Shown: in pieces, positions 50,988 through 59,769 of the stretch
Numbering within the stretch: position 1 is the first letter of the stretch
Layout of the letters: every line of letters begins with the position of its first letter
Assembly (NCBI RefSeq): GCF_002112505.1
Contig: NZ_NEHW01000011.1
Location: 180,394 to 244,393 of the forward strand
Source: Pseudomonas sp. R28(2017)
GTDB lineage: Bacteria; Pseudomonadota; Gammaproteobacteria; Pseudomonadales; Pseudomonadaceae
Length of the DNA: 64,000 nt
Direction: 5' to 3'
Program-made: the position numbers and the translations under genes
Notes under the pieces: model-generated
What the model was told of the DNA's origin: nothing
The model's input: only the letters and a program-made list of their open reading frames with translations
Database searches by the model: none

Positions 50988-51683
50988 GTGATCAATAAAA
51001 CGTTTGAGTCCATCGCCAGCGCGGTGGAAGGGATTACCGACGGTTCGACCATCATGGTCGGCGGTTTCGGCACTGCCGGCATGCCCTCCGAGCTCATCGA
51101 TGGGCTGATCGCCACCGGTGCCCGCGACCTGACCATCATCAGCAACAACGCCGGCAACGGCGAGATCGGCCTGGCCGCTCTGCTGATGGCCGGCAGCGTG
51201 CGCAAGGTCATCTGCTCCTTCCCGCGCCAGTCTGACTCCTACGTCTTCGACGAACTGTACCGGGCCGGCAAGATCGAACTGGAAGTCGTGCCGCAGGGCA
51301 ACCTGGCCGAACGTATCCGCGCTGCGGGTTCGGGCATCGGTGCGTTCTTCTCGCCGACCGGCTACGGCACCCTGCTGGCCGAAGGCAAGGAAACCCGTGA
51401 GATCGATGGCCGCCAGTACGTGCTGGAAATGCCGCTGCACGCCGATTTCGCGCTGATCAAGGCGCACAAGGGTGACCGCTGGGGCAACCTGGTCTACCGC
51501 AAGGCTGCGCGCAACTTCGGCCCGATCATGGCCATGGCCGCCAAGACCGCCATCGCCCAGGTCGACCAGATTGTCGAACTCGGTGAGCTGGACCCGGAAC
51601 ACATCATCACCCCGGGTATTTTCGTCCAGCGCGTGGTCGCCGTTTCCGGCGCTGCCGCTTCTTCGATCGCCAACGCTGTCTGA
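50988..51683 (+). CDS. pcaI: 3-oxoadipate CoA-transferase subunit A
   Basis: A 231-residue alpha subunit of beta-ketoadipate:succinyl-CoA transferase, which converts 3-oxoadipate to 3-oxoadipyl-CoA in the protocatechuate and catechol branches. The sequence closely follows PcaI of P. putida (INKTFESIASAVEGITDGST at the N-terminus, GGFGTAGMPSELIDGL after it). It starts at GTG 50988 behind CAGGAG. It is followed nine bases later by pcaJ, and preceded by a PcaR-type site. No other pca genes are in this window, consistent with the dispersed pca organisation of P. putida. Confidence 0.95.
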   Translation: MINKTFESIASAVEGITDGSTIMVGGFGTAGMPSELIDGLIATGARDLTIISNNAGNGEIGLAALLMAGSVRKVICSFPRQSDSYVFDELYRAGKIELEVVPQGNLAERIRAAGSGIGAFFSPTGYGTLLAEGKETREIDGRQYVLEMPLHADFALIKAHKGDRWGNLVYRKAARNFGPIMAMAAKTAIAQVDQIVELGELDPEHIITPGIFVQRVVAVSGAAASSIANAV

Positions 51684-51691
51684 GGCCTGCC

Positions 51692-52333
51692 ATGACCATC
51701 ACCAAAAAGCTCTCCCGCACCGAGATGGCCCAACGCGTGGCCGCGGACATCCAGGAAGGCGCCTACGTCAACCTGGGCATCGGCGCACCGACCCTGGTGG
51801 CCAACTACCTGGGCGACAAGGAAGTGTTCCTGCACAGCGAAAACGGCCTGCTGGGCATGGGCCCAAGCCCCGCGCCAGGCGAGGAAGACGATGACCTGAT
51901 CAACGCCGGCAAGCAGCACGTGACCCTGCTCACCGGCGGTGCCTACTTCCACCACGCCGACTCGTTCTCGATGATGCGTGGCGGCCACCTGGACATCGCC
52001 GTACTGGGCGCCTTCCAGGTGTCGGTCAAGGGCGACCTGGCCAACTGGCACACCGGCGCCGAAGGTTCGATCCCCGCCGTGGGCGGCGCGATGGACCTGG
52101 CCACGGGTGCCCGCCAGGTGTTCGTGATGATGGACCACCTGACCAAGTCCGGCGAAAGCAAGCTGGTGCCCGAGTGCACCTACCCGCTGACCGGCATCGG
52201 TTGCGTCAGCCGTATCTACACCGACCTGGCCGTGCTGGAAGTCACCGCCGATGGCCTGAAAGTGGTCGAGATCTGCGCTGACATCGACTTCGACGAATTG
52301 CAGAAGCTCAGTGGCGTGCCGCTGATCAAGTGA
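51692..52333 (+). CDS. pcaJ: 3-oxoadipate CoA-transferase subunit B
   Basis: A 213-residue beta subunit of the same transferase. The catalytic Glu lies in the SENG motif (HSENGLLGMG, about residue 50), which forms the glutamyl-CoA intermediate, with GIGAPTLVANYL preceding it. It is co-transcribed with pcaI (8-bp gap) and ends before a GCAA-loop hairpin. Confidence 0.95.
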   Translation: MTITKKLSRTEMAQRVAADIQEGAYVNLGIGAPTLVANYLGDKEVFLHSENGLLGMGPSPAPGEEDDDLINAGKQHVTLLTGGAYFHHADSFSMMRGGHLDIAVLGAFQVSVKGDLANWHTGAEGSIPAVGGAMDLATGARQVFVMMDHLTKSGESKLVPECTYPLTGIGCVSRIYTDLAVLEVTADGLKVVEICADIDFDELQKLSGVPLIK

Positions 52334-52347
52334 TCCTGCCCGAACGC

Positions 52348-52365
52348 AGCGGCCGCAAGGCCGCT
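52348..52365 (+). terminator. GCAA-loop hairpin after pcaIJ
   Basis: AGCGGCC/GGCCGCT stem with a GCAA (GNRA) tetraloop, followed by CTTGCTTC. It lies 14 bp after the pcaJ stop codon. Confidence 0.65.
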
Positions 52366-52440
52366 CTTGCTTCATGCTTGCCTCGCACTTTGATGGGATC
52401 GATACTCCTGGCACACCGTCCATGGCTTTGATCGATACCC

Positions 52441-53295
52441 ATGCGCTACTCTCCTGAAGCCCTCGTCGCTTTTGTCGAGGCCTCCGCCCTCGGCTCTTTC
52501 TCCGCCGCCGCACGCAAGCTGCGCAAGAGCCAGTCGACCATCAGCATCGCCATCGCCAACTTCGAGGCCGATATCGGTTGCCCGCTGTTCGACCGCACCG
52601 GCCGCCACCCCACGCTCAATGCCGCCGGCCATCAGGTGCTGAAACACGTTGAAGCGATTCTCGATGCCAGCGCCAGGCTGGATGCTCTGGCCGTGCGCCT
52701 GGCCGAGCATGTCGAGCCGCTGGTGTCGGTGGTGATGTCCGACAGCTACAGCGTGACCTTCCAGGGCGCCGCAATGGGCCGTTTCGCCGAGCATTACCCG
52801 CACACCGAGCTGCGCTGCGGCCCCTCCGAGGACGCCGACGTGATCGACCTGGTGCAGCAAGGCCTGGCGCACATCGGCATCCTCGCCGCACAGGGCCGTT
52901 ACCCGGCGGATGTCAGTGTGGCGCGGCTGCCCGAGCAAGCGGAGTTCTGCCTCTATGCCAGCAGCGAACATCCGCTGGCCAAGCTGCCGGCGCTGCAGCC
53001 GGAACACCTGGAGCACGAACGTCAGCTGTACATCAAGACCTACGCCCCGAGCCTGCCCCATGGCCATGGCCAGGCCTGGTCGGCACCGGACTACCTGACC
53101 TTGCTGGAGTTCGCCGTGCGCGGCTTCGGCTGGGCCGAACTGCCCAAGGCGCTGGTGGCGCGCTTCGGCAGTGGCCTGGTGGAATTGCCCATGGCCGGCT
53201 ACCCACGGCGGGTGGCCATGGATGTGGCCTGGTCGCGCCAGCGGGCGCTGGGGCCCGCAGGGCAATGGTTGGTAGGGCAGTTGCTGGGGCGTTAG
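52441..53295 (+). CDS. LysR-family regulator
   Basis: A 284-residue LysR protein: helix-turn-helix at ~18-40 (SFSAAARKLRKSQSTIS), effector domain after ~90. It is slightly shorter than typical. It is co-directional with pcaIJ but separated by a terminator, and its 3' end overlaps the convergent sensor kinase gene by 4 bp. The well-studied pcaIJ activator PcaR is an IclR-type protein, so this LysR gene is not it. Target and effector unknown. Confidence 0.9.
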   Translation: MRYSPEALVAFVEASALGSFSAAARKLRKSQSTISIAIANFEADIGCPLFDRTGRHPTLNAAGHQVLKHVEAILDASARLDALAVRLAEHVEPLVSVVMSDSYSVTFQGAAMGRFAEHYPHTELRCGPSEDADVIDLVQQGLAHIGILAAQGRYPADVSVARLPEQAEFCLYASSEHPLAKLPALQPEHLEHERQLYIKTYAPSLPHGHGQAWSAPDYLTLLEFAVRGFGWAELPKALVARFGSGLVELPMAGYPRRVAMDVAWSRQRALGPAGQWLVGQLLGR

Positions 53296-54671
53296 ACGAG
53301 CTCGCCCTGCCCTGCCTGTGCTTCGCGCCGGGCCTGCCAGCGCAAGCACACGCGCCAGCCCAACTGCGTTGCCTCATCAGCGTACCCCACCGTCACCTCC
53401 CCGCCAGAACGCTGGACGATGGTACGCACGATCGACAGCCCCAGGCCGGAGCCTTCCCCGACCTGTTGATTACCCCGATAGAAGGGATCGAATACTCGCT
53501 CCCAGTCCTGCGGTGGAACACCAGGGCCATCATCACGCACACACAGCGCTATCCATCCGGCGCTGTGCTGCGCTTGCAGGTCGACATGCCCACCCACCGG
53601 CGCGTGGCGGATGGCGTTCTCCACCAGGTTCTTGATCACGGTGCGCAGTTCCACTTCCTGCATCGGCAACAGCGCATCGTCACCTTCCAGGCCAATGTCC
53701 AGCTGCTTCTGCTCTGCCAACGGCATCAAGTCCTCCAGCACCAGGCGGCAAGTTTCATGCAGCGACACCGACCCTGGCGACGCCTCGGCCAGTTGCGCGC
53801 TGGCCAATGCCAGCAGCTGCTCGACCAGCTTGCGACTCCTGCCGATACCGCGGCGCAGCTTGGCCACTTGCAGCCAGGCACGCTCCGACATGGCTTCGTG
53901 TTCAAGGCCCTCCGCCTGCAACGACAGTGCGGTGAGGGGGGTGCGCAGCTCATGGGCTGCATCGGCAACAAAGCGCTTCTGGCCTTCAAGGGTGCGCGAA
54001 ACACGCCCCAGCAGCCGGTTTATCGCCTGTACGAACGGGCGTATTTCGGTCGCCAGCAGGCGCTCATCGATCGGGCGCAGGTCCTGATCGTCGCGGGTAT
54101 CGAGCATGGCCGCCAAGGTCGCGACCGGCCTGAACAGCTCGCGGATCAGGTTGGCCACCACCAGCAGCAAAATCGGGAAGAGGATGGCAAACGGCAACAG
54201 CGCACGCCACGCACTTTTGCGTGCATCGCGATTGCGGCTGTCGATCTCCTGCACCACGGCAAAGCGCCTGCCAGAGGTGTCGGTACTGACCAGCACACGA
54301 AAAGGTTCATTGCCCACCACCACCGTCGACAGGCCATTGGCCACCGAGCCCGGAATCGGCAGTGGCAGCTGGCTGTCATCGGCATGGCTGACGGACTGGC
54401 CATCGGCCAGGTACTGGATGACGATACGGGTTTCTTCGTCGTCCGCGGCCGCAGGCTGCGCGCTGCCTGAGTAATGAAATGCCAGGCCCTGGCGCAGGTA
54501 CAGCGCGGCCACCTGGTGCAGGCTGTTGTCTTGCAGGTCGAGCGCTTCATCGTAGGCGGTGAAGTAGCTGAAGGCCCCACTCACGGTCGCCACCAGCAGG
54601 ATCGCGACCGACAGCGCCACCGACAGGCGCAGTTGCAGCGACTGCTTCAGGCGTGTTTTGAGACCATCCAT
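53292..54671 (-). CDS. Sensor histidine kinase, QseC/PmrB-like
   Basis: A 459-residue inner-membrane kinase. Two transmembrane segments (residues ~15-37 and ~160-180) frame a periplasmic sensor domain of about 125 residues. HAMP-like and HisKA domains follow, with the phospho-acceptor in DAAHELRTP (about residue 246), then an HATPase domain (NLVENAIRHAP, DDGPGVPP, GSGLGLSI). The ATG at 54671 lies 25 nt inside the 3' end of the response-regulator gene, so the pair is translationally coupled. The frame stays open upstream, but those starts would add regulator-overlapping sequence. Confidence 0.93.
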   Translation of the reverse strand: MDGLKTRLKQSLQLRLSVALSVAILLVATVSGAFSYFTAYDEALDLQDNSLHQVAALYLRQGLAFHYSGSAQPAAADDEETRIVIQYLADGQSVSHADDSQLPLPIPGSVANGLSTVVVGNEPFRVLVSTDTSGRRFAVVQEIDSRNRDARKSAWRALLPFAILFPILLLVVANLIRELFRPVATLAAMLDTRDDQDLRPIDERLLATEIRPFVQAINRLLGRVSRTLEGQKRFVADAAHELRTPLTALSLQAEGLEHEAMSERAWLQVAKLRRGIGRSRKLVEQLLALASAQLAEASPGSVSLHETCRLVLEDLMPLAEQKQLDIGLEGDDALLPMQEVELRTVIKNLVENAIRHAPVGGHVDLQAQHSAGWIALCVRDDGPGVPPQDWERVFDPFYRGNQQVGEGSGLGLSIVRTIVQRSGGEVTVGYADEATQLGWRVCLRWQARREAQAGQGELV

Positions 54672-55312
54672 CCCAGCCCCCTGATATTGCGAATCACGTC
54701 CTTGCCCAGCTTGCGGCGCAGCGCATGGATGATGAACTCCACGGCGTTGCTTTCTACCTCGTTGCCCCACCCGTAGATGCGGTCTTCCAGTTCGCTGCGC
54801 GAGAGGATGGCCCCAGGGCGCACCAGCAACGCCTGGAGCAAGGCAAACTCGCGGTTGGAAAGCTGCACGGGTTGCTGATCGAGCACGCGTGCGCATTTGC
54901 TGACCGGGTCCAGGCTCAGCGTTCCATTGCCCAGCTCAGGGGCCGCGCGCCCGCCCTTGCGGCGCATGACCGCGCGCATCCTGGCGAGCAGTTCAGCCAT
55001 CTCGAAGGGTTTTTGCAGAAAGTCATCCGCTCCGCCATCCAGCCCGCACACCCGGTCATCGAGCCCCGAGCGTGCGGTGATGATCAGCAGCGGCACCGGG
55101 TTGTCCGCTGCACGCAGACGTTGCAGCACCTGCAAACCGTCCTGCCCGGGCAACCCGAGGTCGAGCAGTACCTGGTCGTAAAGCTGGGTACGCAGGGCCG
55201 CTTCGGCCGCCAGGCCATCCGCCACCCAATCCACGGCGTACCCCGCCTCGCCCAGCGCGTCCTGCAGCGCCTGGGCGATCATGCCGTCATCCTCGACCAG
55301 TAGAACCCGCAT
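54647..55312 (-). CDS. OmpR-family response regulator, QseB/PmrA-like
   Basis: A 221-residue regulator. The receiver domain has acidic residues in VEDDGM, phospho-acceptor Asp in LLDLGLPG, Thr in IITARS and Lys in LQKPF. The C-terminal winged helix (~125-215) contains the FALLQALL and VEFIIHALRRKLG helices. It is downstream of the lipoprotein and COG4705 genes and overlaps the sensor kinase gene. Related systems respond to cations, polymyxins or envelope stress; the signal here is unknown. Confidence 0.93.
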   Translation of the reverse strand: MRVLLVEDDGMIAQALQDALGEAGYAVDWVADGLAAEAALRTQLYDQVLLDLGLPGQDGLQVLQRLRAADNPVPLLIITARSGLDDRVCGLDGGADDFLQKPFEMAELLARMRAVMRRKGGRAAPELGNGTLSLDPVSKCARVLDQQPVQLSNREFALLQALLVRPGAILSRSELEDRIYGWGNEVESNAVEFIIHALRRKLGKDVIRNIRGLGWMVSKHA

Positions 55313-55390
55313 GGCCTTCCCCGATGTGAACCTGTGCAGGCAACAATAGCCCGAGCGGCCGGCGACCGATAGGTATCGCCGCGCCTCGCT

Positions 55391-55801
55391 TCAGCCCTGC
55401 CCCTGCAGGGTGTCGAATGCCTTCAGCAGGTCGGTCATGGCCGCCTTGCATTGGCCTTGTTGTGGCTGGCTGGCCCGCAGCGCATCCAGAGCGTGGTCGA
55501 TCGCCTTGTCCAGCACATGCCAGTCGCTGGCGGCGCGCGGCTTGATCCCGGCCTCGGCGTCGTCCCAGGTCTTTTCCAGGTCCCTGATACGTGCCTTGGC
55601 CCCGGGCAGGTCCTGGGCATCCACCTTGGCGGCGACATCCACGGCAATGGCGCGGAATGCGCTGAGGTCGCCCAGCTTGGTCGGGGCATGGATGCCTGCG
55701 GCCTGTGGCGGCTCGTCCTGTTTGGAACAGCCTTGGGTTACCAGCAATGCGCTGGCGACACAGGCGATGGCCAGGGTTTTGATCAGCGTGTTGGAGATCA
55801 T
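55391..55801 (-). CDS. Small predicted lipoprotein upstream of the two-component system
   Basis: A 136-residue exported protein. A hydrophobic signal segment (residues 4-24) ends in VTQGC, an imperfect but usable lipobox with Cys25, so it may be lipidated. The rest is hydrophilic and helical, with an Asp/Lys-rich DLEKTWDDAEAGIKPR stretch and no catalytic motif I recognise. It lies 17 bp after the COG4705 gene and 78 bp before the response-regulator gene. The order membrane protein, lipoprotein, regulator, kinase suggests a sensing or envelope-response unit. Confidence 0.75.
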   Translation of the reverse strand: MISNTLIKTLAIACVASALLVTQGCSKQDEPPQAAGIHAPTKLGDLSAFRAIAVDVAAKVDAQDLPGAKARIRDLEKTWDDAEAGIKPRAASDWHVLDKAIDHALDALRASQPQQGQCKAAMTDLLKAFDTLQGQG

Positions 55802-55818
55802 GGAGTACTACCTCGCTA

Positions 55819-56583
55819 TCAAGGGGTAAGTCGTTTCGATTGGCCGGCAGCGAACTGGGCAACGCAGACCAGAATGAAAATGACGCACAGGAAAATCGCA
55901 CTGGTCCAGGTCGCCCCCATGCCGAGGCCACCGTAATCACGGGATTGGGTAAGCAGGTCCCCCAGCGAGGCGCCGAGCGGGCGGGTCAGGATGTAGGCCA
56001 GCCAGAACACCAGCACCGTGCTGGCGCCCAGGCGCCAGGCAAGCAGGCAGGCGCCGATCAGCGCGGCGAAGATGACGCAACCGAAACTGAAGCCAAGCCC
56101 CAGTGCCTCGGTCGCCAGATCACCCCCTGCAGTGCCCAGGGCGAAGGTGCACAGGACGGTGGCCCAATAGAAACCTTCACGCCGGGCGGTGACGATGTCG
56201 CGAATCGACAGGTTGCGCTCCACGGCGTACCAGACCGCGAAATTGACCACCAGCAACGCCGAGAAAAATGCCGTGCTGGCGTACAGGCTGATGTCCAGTT
56301 CGTCAGTCAGGATGTCGGTTATCTGGGTACCCAGGATGCTGACCAGTACCACGCAGAGCCAGTAGATCCAGGGTTCGCAGCTGCGCTTGCGCATTTGCAG
56401 GGTCAACGCGCCAGCCAGCAGCACCGCCATCACCGCGCTGGTGATGGCAAGGCCCCAGCCGACGTCGACGGCGAGAAAGTCGGCGAAGGTCTCGCCGACC
56501 GTGGTGGACATGATCTTGATGATCCAGAAGGACAGCGTCACTTCCGGTACCTTGTTGAGCCAACCTCTGCTGGCAGTCTTCAT
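55819..56583 (-). CDS. COG4705-family integral membrane protein
   Basis: A 254-residue protein with about seven to eight hydrophobic helices. The N-terminal NKVPEVTLSFWIIKIMSTTVGETFADF segment is characteristic of COG4705 membrane-anchored proteins of unknown function. Conserved acidic residues inside helices (GETFADF, TDILTDELD) could bind a cation, but this is speculation. It is the first gene of the four-gene unit ending with the QseBC-like pair. GGAGGTACACCC precedes the ATG. Confidence 0.85.
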   Translation of the reverse strand: MKTASRGWLNKVPEVTLSFWIIKIMSTTVGETFADFLAVDVGWGLAITSAVMAVLLAGALTLQMRKRSCEPWIYWLCVVLVSILGTQITDILTDELDISLYASTAFFSALLVVNFAVWYAVERNLSIRDIVTARREGFYWATVLCTFALGTAGGDLATEALGLGFSFGCVIFAALIGACLLAWRLGASTVLVFWLAYILTRPLGASLGDLLTQSRDYGGLGMGATWTSAIFLCVIFILVCVAQFAAGQSKRLTP

Positions 56584-56762
56584 GGGTGTACCTCCTCCGC
56601 CCCGTCAGGGGTTTTGCCGGGGAGGTTACGGATGAAAACTTAGATGAGACTGAGGGGCATGCCGTCGGCCTGCATCGGTTTGAGAAAGCGGCGGCCAGCG
56701 CCGCCTTGGCTCACCTGGCCCCTTCTCGTATGATCGGCCCATCCTGATCTGGAACGCGTCAT

Positions 56763-57740
56763 GTGAAGTCGTTACCCGAAAGCGCTGCAACTGGCCCGGC
56801 CGCCGGCAAGAACATCAAATGGGACGTGAGCGAGGCAGCCAACCAGCTGTCCTGGGACGACCTGCGCATCATCAAGACGCTCAGTGACTGCGGCAACCGC
56901 GCGGCCACGGCCAAGAAGCTCGGCATCAACGTGTCCACCGTGTCCCGCCGGGTCTCGCACTTAGAAAAAGCACTGGGCGTGGCGCTGTTCGATCACCGCA
57001 AGTCAGGCTATCTGCTCACCCTCGAAGGCGCGGAATTGCGTGCCCTGGCCGAGCGCGTGGAGCTGGACATCGTCAGCGTGACGCGGCGTGTCTCACGGGC
57101 CGGCCAGGGGCCTCTGGGCAAGCTTCGCATCACCACCAGCGACTCCCTGCTGCTGTACTTCCTCACCCCCATCATCGCCGATTTCAAAGCCCTGAACGAA
57201 GGGATCAGCATCGAGGTCCTGGTAGGCAACGAATCACTGAGCCTTGCCCGGGACGAGTCGGATATCGCGGTTCGAGCGACCAGGAAACCTGCCGAGAGCC
57301 TGGTGGGTCGCAAGCTGGCTGTGATCGCCTGGGCCCCTTACGGCAGCAGCAGCCACCTGACGCCGGCTCCGCTGTTCACCGAAGGCCAGGCGTGGGTTTC
57401 CTATTCCGCCGCGCTGCGAGGGCTGAAAGCGACGAGCTACGTCGAGAGCAGGGTCGCTGCCGAGTGCATTGCGTACCGTACCGATTCGGTCGCAGCCGCC
57501 AGCGTCGCCATCGCGGCAGGCCTGGGGGTGGGTTATCTGCCCTGCATGCTGGGCGATATCACGCCTGGGCTGGAACGCGTCGGCCCGGTGGTGCCGGAGC
57601 TTCAGGATGAACTGTGGCTGCTGACGCACCAGGACATCCGCAAGTCGTGGCGGGTCAAGGCCTTCATGACGTTCTGTGCAGCCGCCGTTGCCAACCAGAA
57701 GGCGTTGATCGAGGGCCAGCTGGAACTCCCGGTCACGTAG
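56763..57740 (+). CDS. LysR-family regulator
   Basis: A 325-residue regulator starting at GTG 56763. The N-terminal ~30 residues are an extension before the helix-turn-helix (RAATAKKLGINVSTVSRRV, about 48-66). The effector domain follows. It converges on the RidA-like gene with a 20-bp gap. A GGCGCAT-GA-ATGCGCC palindrome in the next divergent promoter (58301) is a possible target. Confidence 0.88.
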   Translation: MKSLPESAATGPAAGKNIKWDVSEAANQLSWDDLRIIKTLSDCGNRAATAKKLGINVSTVSRRVSHLEKALGVALFDHRKSGYLLTLEGAELRALAERVELDIVSVTRRVSRAGQGPLGKLRITTSDSLLLYFLTPIIADFKALNEGISIEVLVGNESLSLARDESDIAVRATRKPAESLVGRKLAVIAWAPYGSSSHLTPAPLFTEGQAWVSYSAALRGLKATSYVESRVAAECIAYRTDSVAAASVAIAAGLGVGYLPCMLGDITPGLERVGPVVPELQDELWLLTHQDIRKSWRVKAFMTFCAAAVANQKALIEGQLELPVT

Positions 57741-57760
57741 CACGAAACCGGGAGTGCAGG

Positions 57761-58222
57761 TCACACGGCCCGTGCGCCAAGCACCGCCTTGCAGGTGATT
57801 TCGATCAGCTGAGGGCGCTGGGCAAGCCGCGAGACGCCAATGATGTTACTGGCGCATTGGGGCCGCTCGGTGCCGTACGCGGCCTTGCGCACCTTGCCGA
57901 CCACGGCGAAGGCCGCGTCCATGTCCAGTACGTAGAGCGTTTCTTCCACCACATCTTCAAGCGTTGCGCCATACAGCGCGAGCAGCTTGGAAATATTGTC
58001 GTAGGCGGCGCGCATCTGCTCGCCCATCGAAGAGAAATCGCAGGGTATCCCGTCTCGATCCAAGGGTGCAGGCGCAACCAGATTGCCCTCCTCGTCATGA
58101 TTGAATTGGCCCGACACATAGATCTCGTTGCCTACCCGCCGTGCCTGCGGATACCCGTAAGTCTTCTCCCACGGAACGCCCCAATAGGCGGTTTGTTTGT
58201 GGTGCGGTTGTGAAGCTGCCAT
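57761..58222 (-). CDS. RidA/YjgF-family protein
   Basis: A 153-residue protein of the Rid family. The Rid-typical GNEIYVSGQ beta-strand and the TLYVLDM/GVSRLAQRPQLIEI core are present. The Arg that true RidA imine deaminases carry in their P-x-R-S motif appears to be Ala/Ser here (QCASNIIG), so it may belong to a non-deaminase Rid subfamily. The ATG at 58222 follows CAGGAG; an ATG six codons upstream is less likely. It is divergent from the isochorismatase-like gene, with a palindrome between them. Confidence 0.85.
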   Translation of the reverse strand: MAASQPHHKQTAYWGVPWEKTYGYPQARRVGNEIYVSGQFNHDEEGNLVAPAPLDRDGIPCDFSSMGEQMRAAYDNISKLLALYGATLEDVVEETLYVLDMDAAFAVVGKVRKAAYGTERPQCASNIIGVSRLAQRPQLIEITCKAVLGARAV

Positions 58223-58300
58223 TGCATTCTCCTGGCGCAAACCGGATCCGGTAGATCCGCGTTAGCGTGCGAATCCTAGCAGCACGATGAGCAATCCGCC

Positions 58301-58338
58301 GGCGCATGAATGCGCCTTCAGAAGCGCAAAAGTGCGCC
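58301..58338. promoter_or_regulatory. Palindromic operator between RidA-like and isochorismatase-like genes
   Basis: GGCGCAT-GA-ATGCGCC (58301-58316) is a perfect 7-bp inverted repeat, and an extra half-site TGCGCC lies at 58333-58338. This 264-bp divergent region contains no gene. The likely binder is the neighbouring LysR protein (56763); this is inference. Confidence 0.6.
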
Positions 58339-58486
58339 ACCGCTTCGCCCTGCAATTGGCTATCTTGTGCTCGGACTCAAGCAACGGACATCGCCGAGGA
58401 CGTCACCCAGAGCCTCGGCACAGCCTGCACAAACCAGGCGCCGTGACTTGTGCGATGACCATCATCCAGCTGACAGGGAAACAACA

Positions 58487-59173
58487 ATGAGCAATCCAAA
58501 AACTGAAGTCCTGACCCCGCACAACAGCCAACTGATCTTCATCGATCAGCAGCCGCAGATGGCCTTCGGCGTTCAGAGCATCGATCGCCAGACGCTGAAG
58601 AACAACACCGTAGGCCTGGCCAAAGCTGCCAGGATCTTCAATGTCCCCACCACCATCACCACGGTCGAGACTGAAAGCTTCTCGGGGCACACCTACCCTG
58701 AGCTGCTCGCCGTCTTCCCCGATGCACCGCTGCTGGAGCGCACCTCCATGAACTCCTGGGATGACCAGAAGGTGCGAGACGCGCTGAAGAAGAACGGTCG
58801 CAACAAGATCATTGTGTCCGGCCTGTGGACCGAGGTCTGCAACACCACCTTCGCCCTCTCGGCCATGAACGATGCCGGTTACGAAATCTACATGGTTGCC
58901 GATGCCTCCGGGGGCACCACCAAGGAAGCCCACGACTACGCCATGCAGCGCATGATCCAGGCCGGCGTCATCCCGGTGACCTGGCAGCAAGTGCTGCTGG
59001 AATGGCAGCGCGACTGGAAAAACCGCGACACCTATGACGCCGTCATGGAACTGGTCAAGGAACATTCCGGTGCCTACGGCATGGGTGTCGACTACGCCTA
59101 CACCATGGTGCACAAAGCGCCAGAGCGCGTACAGCACGGCCCGACCCTGGCCCCGGTCGCTGCCCCTGTCTGA
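58487..59173 (+). CDS. Isochorismatase-like (YcaC-type) cysteine hydrolase
   Basis: A 228-residue hydrolase. The nucleophile is Cys118 in LWTEVCNTTFALSA, and the acidic residue is Asp20 in LIFIDQQPQ. The overall pattern fits the YcaC group, with a longer C-terminus. Substrates of this family are amides or carbamates; the true one is not known. An A-rich leader with a weak AGGG site precedes the ATG. It is divergent from the RidA-like gene, possibly jointly regulated and acting on related nitrogen compounds. Confidence 0.88.
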   Translation: MSNPKTEVLTPHNSQLIFIDQQPQMAFGVQSIDRQTLKNNTVGLAKAARIFNVPTTITTVETESFSGHTYPELLAVFPDAPLLERTSMNSWDDQKVRDALKKNGRNKIIVSGLWTEVCNTTFALSAMNDAGYEIYMVADASGGTTKEAHDYAMQRMIQAGVIPVTWQQVLLEWQRDWKNRDTYDAVMELVKEHSGAYGMGVDYAYTMVHKAPERVQHGPTLAPVAAPV

Positions 59174-59180
59174 CCCTTGC

Positions 59181-59202
59181 CAGCCCCTGCACCCAGGGGC
59201 TG
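59181..59202 (+). terminator. Hairpin after isochorismatase-like gene
   Basis: Perfect 9-bp stem CAGCCCCTG/CAGGGGCTG around CACC, 7 bp after the stop codon. No T-run follows. The rest of the 174-bp gap to the AraC-type gene has no recognised element. Confidence 0.6.
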
Positions 59203-59347
59203 TTCACTGACCCGCTGATGGGTACGCCGGCTGGCTGAGCCAGGCCTTCGAATCGAGCGTTGTCGCCTGCAGCCTGCACCAAAGCTGCAGCGGCCTGCGC
59301 TGGCCGCTTGAAAGCTGCGTGCCCACTTCATTGATAAATGGATTTGT

Positions 59348-59734
59348 ATGAACAGTGACCACTGCACGGTGCTGGCGACTGTCGCACTGAAAACCACCGG
59401 ACGGCTGAAACCTTGGCAGGTCAAGACTGCCAAGCAGTTGATGCTGGACAACCTGGACACCGGCATCACCGTTACCGAGCTGGCCCAGGCCTGCGCGCTG
59501 TCGCGCAGCCATTTCACGCGCATGTTCAGGGAAACCGAACAGGTGCCCCCGCAACAGTGGATGCGTGAGCAACGGTTGAAGCGAAGCAAGGAGTTGCTGG
59601 GCGGCTCCGGAATGTTGCTGGCCGAGATCGCCCTGGAATGCGGCTTTTGTGACCAGTCTCACTTCTGCAGGACATTCGCGAAAGCCGAGGGTATGTCGCC
59701 GCTGGCGTGGCAGCAATCGGAAGCCTGCAGTTGA
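59348..59734 (+). CDS. Minimal AraC-family DNA-binding protein
   Basis: A 128-residue protein consisting almost only of the two helix-turn-helix motifs of AraC regulators (VTELAQACALSRSHFTRMF, about 42-60, and IALECGFCDQSHFCRTF, about 96-112). There is no effector or dimerisation domain. Such short forms resemble SoxS/MarA-type activators that are controlled by their own abundance. It is convergent with the GlxA-type gene. Ribosome-binding site weak. Targets unknown. Confidence 0.87.
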   Translation: MNSDHCTVLATVALKTTGRLKPWQVKTAKQLMLDNLDTGITVTELAQACALSRSHFTRMFRETEQVPPQQWMREQRLKRSKELLGGSGMLLAEIALECGFCDQSHFCRTFAKAEGMSPLAWQQSEACS

Positions 59735-59769
59735 CTTCGCAGCCCGGCTTCCCGACTAACGCAAACCCA

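Noticed and set aside
52441..53295. This LysR gene as the pcaIJ regulator
   Set aside because: The known pcaIJ activator PcaR is an IclR-type protein, a terminator separates this gene from pcaJ, and the box upstream of pcaI is PcaR-like.
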